DNA from: Talinum fruticosum
Lineage: Eukaryota; Streptophyta; Magnoliopsida; Caryophyllales; Talinaceae
DNA length: 64,000 nt
Reading direction: 5' to 3'
Assembly (NCBI GenBank): GCA_021018815.1
Contig: JAITYX010000085.1
Span: 2,046,001-2,110,000 of the forward strand
Shown in pieces: positions 50,923 through 62,841 of this stretch (positions are counted from its first letter, which is position 1; every line of letters begins with the position of its first letter). The notes beneath the pieces were generated by a model. The model was not told the DNA's origin and searched no databases. It worked only from the letters and a program-made list of their open reading frames with translations. The position numbers were made by a program, and so were the translations under genes.

Positions 50923-52189
50923 CAAATATTATCAATTCTTAATTATAAATTGCAATTAGAGGATTTGTAGTTTCTCAAGCATGTTGTTTCACTCATGCTT
51001 CCACCTCTATAGGCTCTTTCTTTATATTTCTCAAGAAATTTGCTTTTTTTTTTTTTTTGAAAATTTACGTAAATTTAATCTGCTTCTCTAGCAATTTTAT
51101 GTCAATCAATTTTTTTAAATGATTTGTTAATTTCATACTTCATGTAGCCTTTTGCTCTTCGTTTTATAAGTTGAGTTATTTTGTAAATCAAGTGCCATTT
51201 TATGTTTGTAATATTTTTTTTTTTGTTTCTTTCTTCTTTCCTTAATCATTAGTAATATGGAAAAAAATTTATAAATACATAATACAAGGGACAAAGTCCC
51301 TTTCTTTTGAATGAGGTAAATCTATTTCTATTATAAGGACATCATTTTTCTTTTTATATGATCATTTTTATATATATCTTTAGAAAATAATATTTATTTA
51401 GTTATTATCTATTTACATTCTCTTATTAAATGTATTCTAAAAATAAATTTATATGATAAATTTGAACAAAAAAGGAAAATAAGACAAAATATAGAACTTA
51501 AAAAAATTATAAATAAGTATTTTAAAAGAAGCCAATATGAATATTACATTGTCCTTTAGAATACAATTTAAAGTAATATTCAATAGTTTGTTCTAATTGG
51601 CAAGCTAATATATCCTTTAGAATATAATTTAAAAATTAATTCATGAAACCTCTAGAATAATTATGATAAAGTATATACATTAATATTTAATTAAGAAGTA
51701 TTATATATTATATGAAGCTTATTCACCGAAATTTTTAAAAAATTAATACATGCATTATGAATCTAAAAAAATATATAACACAATATATAATATTTTATTT
51801 TCAAATATGAGTATTGGGTTTTGAGGTTGCCCTATAGGTTTCTATTGAATGTTACATTCATTATTAGTTGATTTTTTCCTCTCTTTTTCTTAAAAAAATA
51901 GATTGTCTATTAATTATTATTAATAAAAATATAAATATTAGAAAATTAATTATTTTATATTAATAGAAATAAATATTTATTACTCAACCAATATGAAATA
52001 AATCAGAATTATAATTCATTATATAATAGTAATATAATAGTGTTATTATATAATTACTATATAATATAATTTAATGATTCAAAATTTTATAATAATAGTA
52101 AGAATTTTTATTTTTTTTGAACTAGAATATTACTTTTTTTAAAAAATTATATATTACTAAAAATCACTATAAAATTATTTCCGGAGAAA
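50923..52189. other. AT-rich spacer
   Basis: Very AT-rich with T-runs. No open frame, inverted ends or repeat unit that I can support. Confidence 0.6.
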
Positions 52190-52640
52190 CTTTGAGTAGT
52201 TAGGACGTAGGATATGGGCTTACTGATGGCGATTCCTCTCAAGTTGGACCTCCGCTCACCAATCGGCCATACTTGTACACAAGCCCCAGTGCCCGAGTAG
52301 TCCTGGGTCATGGCCCTCCTACAATCAAGTTAGTATTTGAGTTGGGAAAGGGCGGGGAGAGCCTCCTGAGTAGGACCCTAACAATTAAAAAGGAGAGGTT
52401 TTGTCTACCCTCAAGATCTATACCCTGATGTGAAATTAGCTGTCTGAGGTAGGTAGGTGGAGTATTTAGCCCGTGGTTGATTACGATTGGGAATGTTGCC
52501 TTAGGGTTTTTCGATCTCTAATGAGGCCCAATCCTGTTTCTTCTAGCCTCATATGCATGCTTTGGGCTGTGGCCTTTCTGGGCTAAGACCATTGATCATT
52601 GCAGGGTCCAGGTTATTTTTGTCAAACCAAAAATAAATGA
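52190..52640. other. GC-richer island of unknown nature
   Basis: A 450-base stretch of clearly higher GC in a 5-kb AT-rich region, with sharp edges. It contains GGCGATTCCTCTCAAGTTGG, CACCAATCGGCCATACTTG and GAGCCTCCTGAGTAGGACCC, and ends with GTCCAGGTTATTTTTGTCAAACCAAAAATAA, which could be a degenerate element tail. No frame gives a protein I recognise, and I see no pol III boxes. An old retroelement piece is the likeliest guess. Confidence 0.4.
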
Positions 52641-53289
52641 TTAGTTACTTCAAAATTTAAAAAGGTTATTTGTTACCTCAATGAGTCCACGTCTCATCTC
52701 TACCGCTTTCTTGAGACAATACAATTGAAAAATTTATATATCAGATTATGGGTAGAATCTATGTATAAGTGATATAGAATTTCCATAGATACAATATGTC
52801 ACATATGAGATAATGAACTTCTTTTTTTTATTTTTTTGCCATGTAGGACATTTATTAAATTTCAGAAAAATAACCATGTTAACAATCCAACTAAGGAAAA
52901 GTTGTGAAAAAATTATAGTAGTTTTTTATTATCAAAATAAAGGACACTTGAATTTAAGGTAATTTTCATACGATGCATGTATTTGGTATTGTCATTAAGC
53001 AAGGAAATGTAGGATTTTAATTATCTTAGAGAACCCGCATGCTTGAGTAGTTGAGAGCAAGTCTCTCATAAATAACCACCTAGAAAAAGATATATTATAA
53101 TAATTAGACTCAAAATAAACAAAGAAAGTTGTAATACAAAAATCAATAAATATGTTAGCTATACACTATATAATGCCAATCTTTTCAAATTTTGAAATGC
53201 TGCAACCAGAGTGAATTAAGGAGTTTCGTCCAATAAAAAAATAAATAATTTATCATTTAAAAAATAAGTTTCCACTCATCGATGGATTC

Positions 53290-53366
<77 letters not shown>
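53290..53366. repeat. (TAA)n microsatellite
   Basis: About 25 TAA units. Confidence 0.95.
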
Positions 53367-53367
<1 letters not shown>

Positions 53368-53379
53368 AATTTTTCATAA

Positions 53380-54045
53380 AAATTAAACAAAATTAAAAAT
53401 AATAAAATAAAAACATAATCTTAAACAAAAAGTTAAACAAATAATAAAATGAACTAAATGAATAAATAAATAAATAATTAAATTACTAAAATATTAAACT
53501 ATTTTCTGGACCTAACAGCCTAAAATCTAAAATAAAAATGAAAAAACTAAATTTATAAATTTATTAAATTAAAAATATGCTTGAACCAAAATTAGTAAAT
53601 AAGTTTGAAAAATTATCAAATTATTTATATATTATAAAATTATTAATCATAATATAAAAATTAAATAATAATTAATCATCCTAATTAATTGATAAAAATA
53701 TAAAACAGAAAATAAAAACAAAACTAAGTAGAAAATTAATAAATAACAAATATACAAAATTATATAACAAATTAAATCAAAAATCTGAAAAAATATAAAA
53801 GTAACCTAAAATCCAAAAATATTTTTTTATAGTTTTCCAGAAAAATTAAAAAGAATTAAAAATAATAAAATAAAAATATAATCTTAAACATAAAGTAAAA
53901 CAAATAATAAACTGCACTAAGTAAATGAGAAAATAAATAATTAAATTACCATAATATTAAAATTACTTTTTTGGACCTGAATATATCCTAAACACCTAAA
54001 ATCAAAATGAAAAAAACTAAATTTAATACTAATAGATTAAAAAGA
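53380..54045. repeat. Diverged direct repeat of a roughly 190-base AT-rich segment
   Basis: 53380-53570 and 53840-54045 share AATTAAAAATAATAAAATAA, ATAATCTTAAACA, ACAAATAATAAA(A/C)TG, AATAATTAAATTACxAxAATATTAAA, TGGACCT and CTAAAAT...ATGAAAAAACTAAATTTA. The offset is about 460 bases. Confidence 0.7.
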
Positions 54046-56091
54046 CTCTAACTAAACCCTATAATAATATAAAAATAAAATTAACTGAAGAAGAATAATT
54101 TTATTCTAACTTCTAACAAATTGACTAAAAAATAACAAAAACAAAGAGAAAATTAATTTAAAAATTAAAATATATTAAAACGTAAAATAAAATTAATATA
54201 TTTATGTATTTATTTATTTAGGATTTGGTTTGTATATTAGCTCTCATTTATTTTTATGTATATTGATATGCAATATTATTTTGGGCCTGAAATATAATAA
54301 TTTTGTCTAATATTATTAATTTTTCATTGTTGATGATGTTTTTTGACTTGGTGCCATAAAATTGTATTAGTTCAAAATATATTTATTATAAGATTTTTAA
54401 AATTAAAATCAATAGGAGCACATTATGAAAATAATATTTAAATATTTAATTATCTGAGGAAGTAATTTGGTTATTACATTCATCCTATGTAAGAATGATT
54501 TAATAAATCTTAAGAAATCATAATTTAATATAATAAAAATGTAACAACTATATATATACTTGATATTAATAATTAAAAATGCCTACAAGATAGCAAGTTA
54601 TGATTCAAATATGTTGTGGAATAAAACGTAATGCATAAAAAGTTAGGAATTATATTGATTCGGATCGTAATCTGTGGACTTTAAGTTTTTAATTTGTGTT
54701 ATGTTTAAAGGATTGCAAACTTAATAGGCCAACTTCTATTAAGCCCATATGACTTCGAATAAATTCATTTGTCTCAAAATTTTTGCACAACATACAGATC
54801 AATTTTTTTTTTTTTTTGGTTACAAATACAATTTATTTTAGTTTCTTCCTAACATATATATTTGTGACTTATTATTGATAAACATATTTAAATCATATCT
54901 TTTACTATTGTAAGTTTTATAAATTATTAAAAGAGGAGTATTTGCCATCAAACCTCCCCGCCATCTTGAAATACAACTTCATGTTACTCTTATTGTGTTA
55001 ATTAATTGAGAGGAAGAGTTGTGTCTCGAGGGAAGCAATTGGTTGTTAATTGAGTAAAACATGTATTTATAAAACATCAATTATATCAATATTTTTACCC
55101 CATTGATTCACTAATAAAATCGCGATTAATTTTCAATATAAGTACAAAACATAAATGATTTTATTAACCTACACCGCGAATTGACCTATCATGCCCTTTA
55201 CTATGATACAAATTACCTATTATTGTTAAATATATTTGGATCACTTCTATTATATAATACTTTTCACTATTAATCTCAGTATAAGTAGTCATTATATATT
55301 TAACTATCTTTGTGTGCACAAGTAGGTAAGAATAGATAAATCATTATATTCACCTTATAATTTTAAAAAAATTAGATCTCATTATGGGTATAACTATACT
55401 TTTTAAGAGTTTGTGTAATATATAAGTCAATGATGTTTTAGTAGGTTGGTTGCATATAAATATTTATCAAGGCGTCTATTAAGTTAAATTAGTATTAACT
55501 TTGTAAAGAGTTATGAGTTATAATAGTTTGATGTTCTTTTATTGATTTGATGTACTTTGTGTTGTAATATTAATTCATGACATAATGATATTTATTGTCA
55601 TCTATAGGTTATATAACTCAATATTTACCAATCATATATTATTCTTTTTCCTACTAATATTTACCTTTTGATACCCAAACATATTGTCACACTATTTCTA
55701 TAACTCGTATAAGTTAGGATTATTTAAATTGTTTGATTCTTAAAGGGGCTTGACTTCTTAATATTCCAAATCACGATTATCATCTTAAAACCTTGATGAT
55801 ATTTTTTAATATTTTTTAATTTATTATTTTAGATTATTTATTTATTCTTTTAAAATTTAGAATGATTGTAAGATGAATGTGTGTAGGGCTCTAATGATTT
55901 TTATGTGTTGGGTTCGATAACTTTGATGAGTTACAAAAGCGTTTTCGCTATGAGGGGATAATATGTACAAGAATGTTGTTGAAAGTGAAATTATTCAATA
56001 AAATCAAATGATCGAGAAAAAGAAACTCATAAGTACAATATTGCTCCGTAATTTAATAATTTCTTAAGTTATGCATTATATAACATTGTTA
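54046..56091. other. AT-rich spacer
   Basis: No gene or bounded repeat recognised; possibly the body of the Helitron whose 3' end follows. Confidence 0.5.
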
Positions 56092-56121
56092 CGTGCATAG
56101 CACGGATCCGCACTAACTAGT
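56092..56121 (+). mobile_element. Helitron 3' terminus
   Basis: CGTGC-ATA-GCACG (56092-56104) is a perfect 5-bp stem with a 3-base loop. Eleven bases later comes CTAG (56117-56120), followed by T. Hairpin, short spacer, CTRR and host T are the Helitron 3' signature. The 5' end was not located. Confidence 0.6.
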
Positions 56122-57224
56122 TATAGTAAATTTAAAGAAAAAGAAGTTTTAATCCTTTATTACAAGATGTATAAATCTAATATACATAATATAAGGAGTG
56201 ATAGTCGAATACACATAAACCTTAATATATCAGAAATAATTGAAGTTTTATTTCTCCTTAAATATATTTAGCTTAATTGCTTGGAATTTTATTCTTCTAA
56301 AATGGGAGAGTGACTTGATTACATACGGGTGAAGACGATTGATAGAGCAGCGATAATTGCACATAGAGATAAAGCTCAGATTAATTTGTAGCATGACAAA
56401 CGAATTTATTTTTAAGATAATGATGTTTTTTATCTCACATATGGCATGGTGTTTTCGTTTTCTTCTAATATCCATTTATTCATAGTGCTGCCTTTGGTGG
56501 AATGTAATCCTACCTATATGGTTTAAATTATTCCTTTATTGCGGAACGCTAACTTAGTTCTCAATTGTTGAATCTAAAGGTGGATTCGAACCGAGATGAG
56601 CCCTAGCTTGGCTTTGTTCGTTAAACAACCGAGTCGAGCACAAGTCGAGTCGATTTTAATTAACCCGAGTTCGAGTTTAGTCAAATTTTAAGATATTGCA
56701 CTTTTTCTTATATGATTTGAATCTTTATATATTTATTTGAAATATATTTAAACTTTAAAGGACTATAATATCAACCTAGAATTATAAGGATTAACAATAT
56801 ACTTTTAAAGTTAAATTATCAATATTCAAATTGTAAGTACAACTACGGACATATTATAATTTTTTTCTTTTTCTTTTTTCTTGAAGGGGGTCAATAAGAA
56901 TTTTTTTCTATACCAAAGAACATTAAGGCTCTATTTGAACCGTTCTATTTGAACCTAGGAAAATATAAGAAAAAATTTTAGAGAATAAAATCTGAAGAAA
57001 AAAAAAAAAAAAGTTACCATTGTTTTTGTTGTTTGAATTGAAGGGAAAAAAAAAAAGGAAAGAAGAGGTAAAATCTCCATTAGTCATAACCCAACTCTCT
57101 CCGCACCATCACTCGCTGCAAAATTTATCCCCCCTCCCTCTCAAAGTCTCTCCTCTCTGTCTATAATTATAATAGGAAAATGAACCCTCACCAAGCGGTT
57201 ATCGATTTTTGAAATTTTTAAGCA
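56122..57224. other. AT-rich spacer
   Basis: About 56570-56680 has GAGTCGAGCAC and TCGAGTC words of a decayed repeat. About 56930 starts CTCTATTTGAACC, resembling GGGTCTATTTGATTC at about 63629, possibly ends of one MITE family. No gene. Confidence 0.4.
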
Positions 57225-57425
57225 AGTTAGCTTGTAAGCTTTTAGAGATCCAATTTTGTACATGTGATTTAATTTATCTTGCCTCAACGTTTATTTCATT
57301 TAACCCAAGATCGATCCACCCGCATGGTCGCTTATGTACTCAATCTACCCGCGTATCTATCTTGCATCATTTTTTCTTTTTTATTTTGTTTTGTTTTTGT
57401 CAATGTTTTCATATTTAAAAAGAAA
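57225..57425 (+). repeat. Interspersed repeat, also at 18490-18725 (opposite strand)
   Basis: Both copies share GATCCAATTTTGT(A/C)CATGT, GATC(C/T)ACC...ATGGTCGCT(T/C)ATGTACTCA, ATCTTxCATCATTTTTTC, TTTTGTTTTG and CATATTxAAAAAG. A T-rich segment follows the more complex head in the same order. No coding sequence. SINE or MITE, undecided. Confidence 0.7.
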
Positions 57426-57426
57426 A

Positions 57427-57427
<1 letters not shown>

Positions 57428-57462
<35 letters not shown>
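57428..57462. repeat. (TA)n microsatellite
   Basis: About 17 TA units right after the interspersed repeat. Confidence 0.95.
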
Positions 57463-57466
<4 letters not shown>

Positions 57467-58081
57467 AGGCTGCATAGAAAATATTTTATTTGATGATTCA
57501 ATTTGATAAGAGTGTCAAGCTGATTGATTGAGTTGCAAAAATTGAATTGTAAGATGATGTATAGGATGTAGGCTCTCACATATAATCCAAAATTTTGGAT
57601 CATAAATACAAATAATCTTACAAGTTGAATCGAACAATTTAATCTTAAAAGTAGCAATTATATGATTTTTTAATTAGAATATATGTATCTTATTATAGAA
57701 AGAAACCATATAGCTTTTTTAAAAAATATACATGTCCCACGCAAAGGACTAATAGCTTTCATCGAGACGGGGCCCAATGGCCGATCTAAAGAGCCGTTAC
57801 AGTCCATTAAGCTTCTGATAGGATAGCGTATACTCGTTAGGCCCATCTCGAAAGCTCTTTTTGATTAAATCAGCATAAATACATCATAAATAATTAAAAC
57901 AAAAAAGGACACCCAAAAATATTTATCAAAAAAATATATATTTGCATTTTGGCAGGGGCAAAAGGGTCAGATCTTCCCTCTTTGGACCCACTTCACCGCC
58001 TCTCTCTCTCTCTCTCTCACGAGCAAGTAAAAGTTCTCAGCACTTTGCTTAGATTTTCTGCTTCACCAAAATTCTTATAGA
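57463..58081. other. Spacer with a GC-richer patch
   Basis: 57735-57860 is GC-richer (GAGACGGGGCCCAATGG ... GCCCATCTCGAAAGC). 57960-58075 has CT repeats and resembles a gene leader, but no start codon and frame follow before the MITE. Confidence 0.4.
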
Positions 58082-58510
58082 GGGTATATTCGGCAGTAGA
58101 CTTTTGAGGTAATAGTTAGTATTTTGGAAGAGATAAAATATTATTTATTTATCTAAAAATATATGTGTTTGGAAAAGCAATATTTGACATAGTAATTAAA
58201 ATTTTAGGTAGTGTTTTCGAAAAGTTAGCCAAAATAACGTTTTCAAAAACCTACCTAAGTATTTGCATATAATTTTCGAAATTTTTCTTTTTATTTTTTA
58301 AAATCTTTTATCAATTATATCCTTTTAAATCATTTTATATAAATCTGCTACTTAAACAGGTAATATTACCAAACACACTTGTCTTAAATCACTAGTTGAA
58401 CATCTAGCCACTATCCAATAGTCAATAACACCTACCCGTTAATAAAACAAGTTAACAGTTATTAAAATAGTTAATCGCTACTAAAACAACTAATTTTACC
58501 GAATACGTCC
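58082..58510. mobile_element. PIF-like MITE, about 430 bp
   Basis: The left end GGGTATATTCGGCA and inverted right end GGACGTATTCGGTA match at 10 of 14 bases. The interior carries AACAACTAAT/TAATAGTTAG words at both ends, as in the MITE at 19691-20383. No coding region. The flanking duplication is not clear. Confidence 0.55.
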
Positions 58511-59189
58511 AAAAAACCAAAACTAAATTCGACAAACCAATGACATACCTAATTTTTAGTGGTTAATACTGAATTTTTAAATAGAAAATAAATATATATT
58601 AAGACGTTAAATATATTAGGTGTGAACTTTAATTTTTATAAAAATTTTGTCGAATAAATTTGAGCAATGTTATTAAAATTTCAAGCTCAAAGTAGGTTAG
58701 ATTTGTTGAATCTAACTTTAAGTAATTTTACTTTATTAAGTACCATATGATAAATATAAGTCAACTCTAAAATTTTAACCACATAAATATTCCCAAAATC
58801 GTATAAACATATATTGTGGGGTCAATGCGATGTAAGCAGTATGATTGTCGTATTGTTAATATTTGTTTTCATTTTCTTTTAATAAGATGATAATCACTAA
58901 GCCTATATCCAAGGTTGGACCAAAGTTCTACTAAAGTTATTTCCACTCAAAAATGTTGGAATCGCCATAAAACCACACCTTAATCAAATCGATAATTTGA
59001 GCAACACTTTAAACTAACAGTTTTTAATTTAATTGTATTAAAAACCTTGAACGATTTCTCTACTCTTTCAAATTTAAACAAAATAAGTTTTGCATTTGAC
59101 CAGTGATTGGGGTCGATTTGCACCTAATAACAGAAACTCCATGATTGTGCCCCTTGAGTTTTTATGTCTCTCTTCTATTATTATTATTA

Positions 59190-59232
<43 letters not shown>

Positions 59233-59658
59233 TATTCTTTGAACAGATGATCAAGGAGAGCCAATTACTCACTACCCCAGAAGCACCAACCAAGAAAAAC
59301 AAAAATAAATAAAAAATTATGTAAAAGAAAGGGATTGGATCTGACTTTATATTTTGTTGGTATGCAATATAAATAAACAATTGTTTCTTGCTGATGTCAT
59401 CGATCACATTTATTTTAAAATTAATTTCATACCAACATATTTTGCTTTCTATATTACTCCTCTATTTGGTATTTGATGTAGACATATTTAGTCAGAGAAT
59501 CAAATGTTAATTGCCCCCACAAAATTTTAAAACTCAATTATTCCTAATCATCATTTTTCAGCAAAATTAAATTACACTTATCATTCACCCATAACTATAC
59601 TATTTTTACTAACAAGATTTTCGCATAGTCATTAAAATTGATTATTTTAACCATATTA
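58511..59658. other. AT-rich spacer with a TTA microsatellite
   Basis: A TTA tract lies at 59176-59232. Otherwise no gene, repeat unit or inverted ends recognised. Confidence 0.6.
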
Positions 59659-62600
59659 TGTAACACCCCAAAACACCCCCGGGAGTATTATATCAACAGA
59701 GTTCCTTAGAGGAACTCCCAAGGCTCTTCTCGGTGTTGGTTTGGTCTGTCTAAACTCAACTTAAAAATAATAAGGGTGGTTTTCCCAAAAGAATCCGAGA
59801 TTCTCTAAAAATTTCGACAGAGTTCGTTTGTAACATGGACTAACCCATAGGCTTAAAGCCTTAAAATCCTGCATAAAAAGCATAATAAAACTCGACGAGC
59901 CACACGCTCGGAGTATACAACTCAACGGCCACACGCCGGAGTTCAACCAATCATGCGGTAAAACTTAAAACAATCTAACCGGTTACTATACATTTGGTAC
60001 AACTATATGCACTAAATTACAAGTACAATCATTTAGAAATAAACAATGCATGACAGCCACTTGGGTCGCTCTCAACCGTCAACAATCGCCAGGAGTCCGA
60101 AGCGTGTTAAGTGTAGATTATACTTCGAAAGTGTACCGCAACACTCGGGTGGGGACGGGGTAATTTGTGGGGGTGAGCAATAATCCACGGGCTCACCGGA
60201 GTCTTAAACCCTTAAAATGAAAATTCTTTACACATAATACTCATAATAATGAAATCTGCGAAAGCATAATAGTGTAATAGAAATCTATATACTTTTCATC
60301 GAAATCTCTTGTAATGAAAAAGATCAAGACTCTTTAATCACTTAAAAGCACACATTCACATTCAAGAATACTTCTTTTGGGGTTGAATCAACTTTTCCGG
60401 GCCTTTTGAGGATTCGAACTAGCACTTGTTTTCTCATAATTTCACGTAGTTTCTCGATTTCTCTTATTTCGTCGAGGCGCGACCCCGCATAAAAGGCTCC
60501 CGGGACCTATCTTCTAGGAAGTCTCAGATCGGGCATCCCGCCACCGCAGGACCCCTGTTAGAATCCTTCCCTCGAAGTCTCTAGTCTGGGCATCCCCAGT
60601 TCGAACCCTTCGGTATGCTAAACAATCCGTAGCCTATTGATTCAAAACTCTTTGCACATTCTCATTCATCACATTCACTTTACAGCTTTCTCAATCAATT
60701 TAGTATCAAGGAAGGCATGACACCACGTGTCACCCTTATAAATTCACTTTCTCAAATCTGATGCATTTTCTCAAGCAAGTCTCGCTTCTTTAAAACATAA
60801 TCACGTTCGAAAGGCAGCTCTTAAGAAATTGCATTTAGGAATCATTCACGTAAAATACAAAACACCTTTCGAAACTATTTTGAATATCACGTAAAGCAAT
60901 TACATAGCACGAATAATCACCATTCAATAGAAGCAATCATTCTCCACTCTTTCCAACTATACCTTTCTCAATCTACCACTCTAGTACGATTAATTTCCAT
61001 TTTCTCGGGCCACAATAACCATAAGTAGATATTACCGAATTCAACGTTCTCACTTTTCACATTTCATTGTCTTCACCTCAATTCCTCTTTTACGCCTTTA
61101 CTTAATAACTTAACTCTTCCCAATTACCATCTTTGTTTCAATACTTTTCGATTACGTTTCCACATTACTCATCAATCTCTTCTTAATCATGCTTAGTCGG
61201 TAATTCCCGTTCTTACTTCACTACTAAACTCTTTTAATTCCTTTCTTCTCCAAGTGTAATTTGCTCTCATCTTAGGTTTCTATCTCATTAATCATTCTTT
61301 CTTGACCAACTCAATCATACACCTCTTAATCCCTTTTTCATCGCTCCACTTTCGCTAGCTCCGCTCATCTTCGCATTTAGTTCAACCTTAAGGATTTAAT
61401 TATCTTTGGAACTCAATTATCCCAATACTCATCCACTTCTCACTCCTATGTCTCGATTGTGTACCACTCAATACAATTTCACATTCTTCTTCACACCTCC
61501 CTCGTTATTTCCCGATTTTAGTACTCGTTTCTTAATGCCGCAAATTCAGTAAATCTCTAGGACTCAATCTGAATATTAATTCATAACTTATGCCCACCCA
61601 TACGTACTTATCCCCAACCGACCCGTGTCCCGACACTACTCATTTTACCCAAGCAATTCAACTCTGTCTCGAATTTCCCGATTTCATCTTTAGGCCTTAA
61701 CAACTCCCATTCCCTTCACAACTCCTAATTCAACTTCCAAGCAACTACTAACTCATTCAATAGCATACATATTCAATATTTCACAATCACATTCAACAAT
61801 CACGATAAACTCATTTAGATTTCGAATATACTAATAGTTTAGAGTATAAGACTACCCACCTCGATTCAGGGATTGAAGGTTTGTTGGTTCGCTGAGATTT
61901 AAACTCCCCGTTCAGTTCCTCCTTTCCCCGCTACCAGCCGTGGTTCCGCCGCCTTCCTCCGCGCCCGATGCCGTCGCCGGCCACTGTCCTCGCGCCCACC
62001 GGCTGCCGCCCTCTCGCCTTCGCGTTCGTGCCCCTTTTCTAGCCTCGGTCTCGCCCTTCTTCGCGCCCGATCGATTCCCCATGCTCGCCGACCGCTTCAC
62101 CGGCGCTCACTGCTCAAGCACGCCGGTCTCCGGCCTATCTTCCTCACCTTTGCTCTCGCTCGCCCTCTCGGCCTCACTCTAACTCTCCCGCTCGGCCTCT
62201 CTCTCTCACGCTATCTCCCTCTTCCCTTCTTCCTTCGCTCGGTTTCTTTTCCTTCTTGCCTTCCCTAGCCCTTACTCGACCTTTGCCCACCGGCCACTCG
62301 CCGCTCAGGCGGCCCACCGGCCTCTGCTCCGGCTCCGCGCTCTCTCTCTATTTCACTCCCTCTTTCCTCCTCTCGCTGCTCGGGCAACCCCCCGAGTCCT
62401 CTCTCCTTTCCTCTTTTTCCCATCGCGTAATTGGGTCGGTTAATGCTCCTAATTGGAGCCCCAAATTGATTTCTATCTCATTTCTCCACTTAAACCAAAA
62501 ACCCACCTCTTCATTAAACCTCATTTATCTTTTCATAACCAAAGTAATCTTTTCTACATAAAACAAATCCACGCCTCTGCCTTTCTTCGTCCCCTTATGC

Positions 62601-62841
62601 CTCCGCATCTTAACTTATTTTAATACATCGGCCACGACAATTCCTAACCGTGTAAAGGTTTAGCACACAAAAGGAAAACAATTTCCTTGATTTAATTAAT
62701 TCAACACCAGCCTCCAAAGGGATTCTAACGTAATATGTCCGGCCGTAAATAAAATCGGTTACTCAACCCCCTTAGTCGCGGGGAAAAATACTCAATAATC
62801 CTATGATTTCCAGCTATTTTCTTTAAAATTCCGGTATTACA
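59659..62841 (-). mobile_element. Gypsy-type solo LTR, 3183 bp
   Basis: Perfect target duplication TATTA at 59654-59658 and 62842-62846. Ends TGTAACACCCC and GGTATTACA. 59800-59920 matches the LTR at 25680-25810. The sense strand is probably minus, by comparison with the LTR next to gypsy coding sequence. A GC-rich, CT-rich block (61900-62420) yields open frames on both strands that do not resemble protein. No gag-pol, so this is a solo LTR. Confidence 0.9.

Noticed and set aside
61940..62561. Pro/Ser-rich open frames in GC-rich sequence
   Set aside because: Inside the GC-rich block of a solo LTR with a perfect target duplication; not a host gene.
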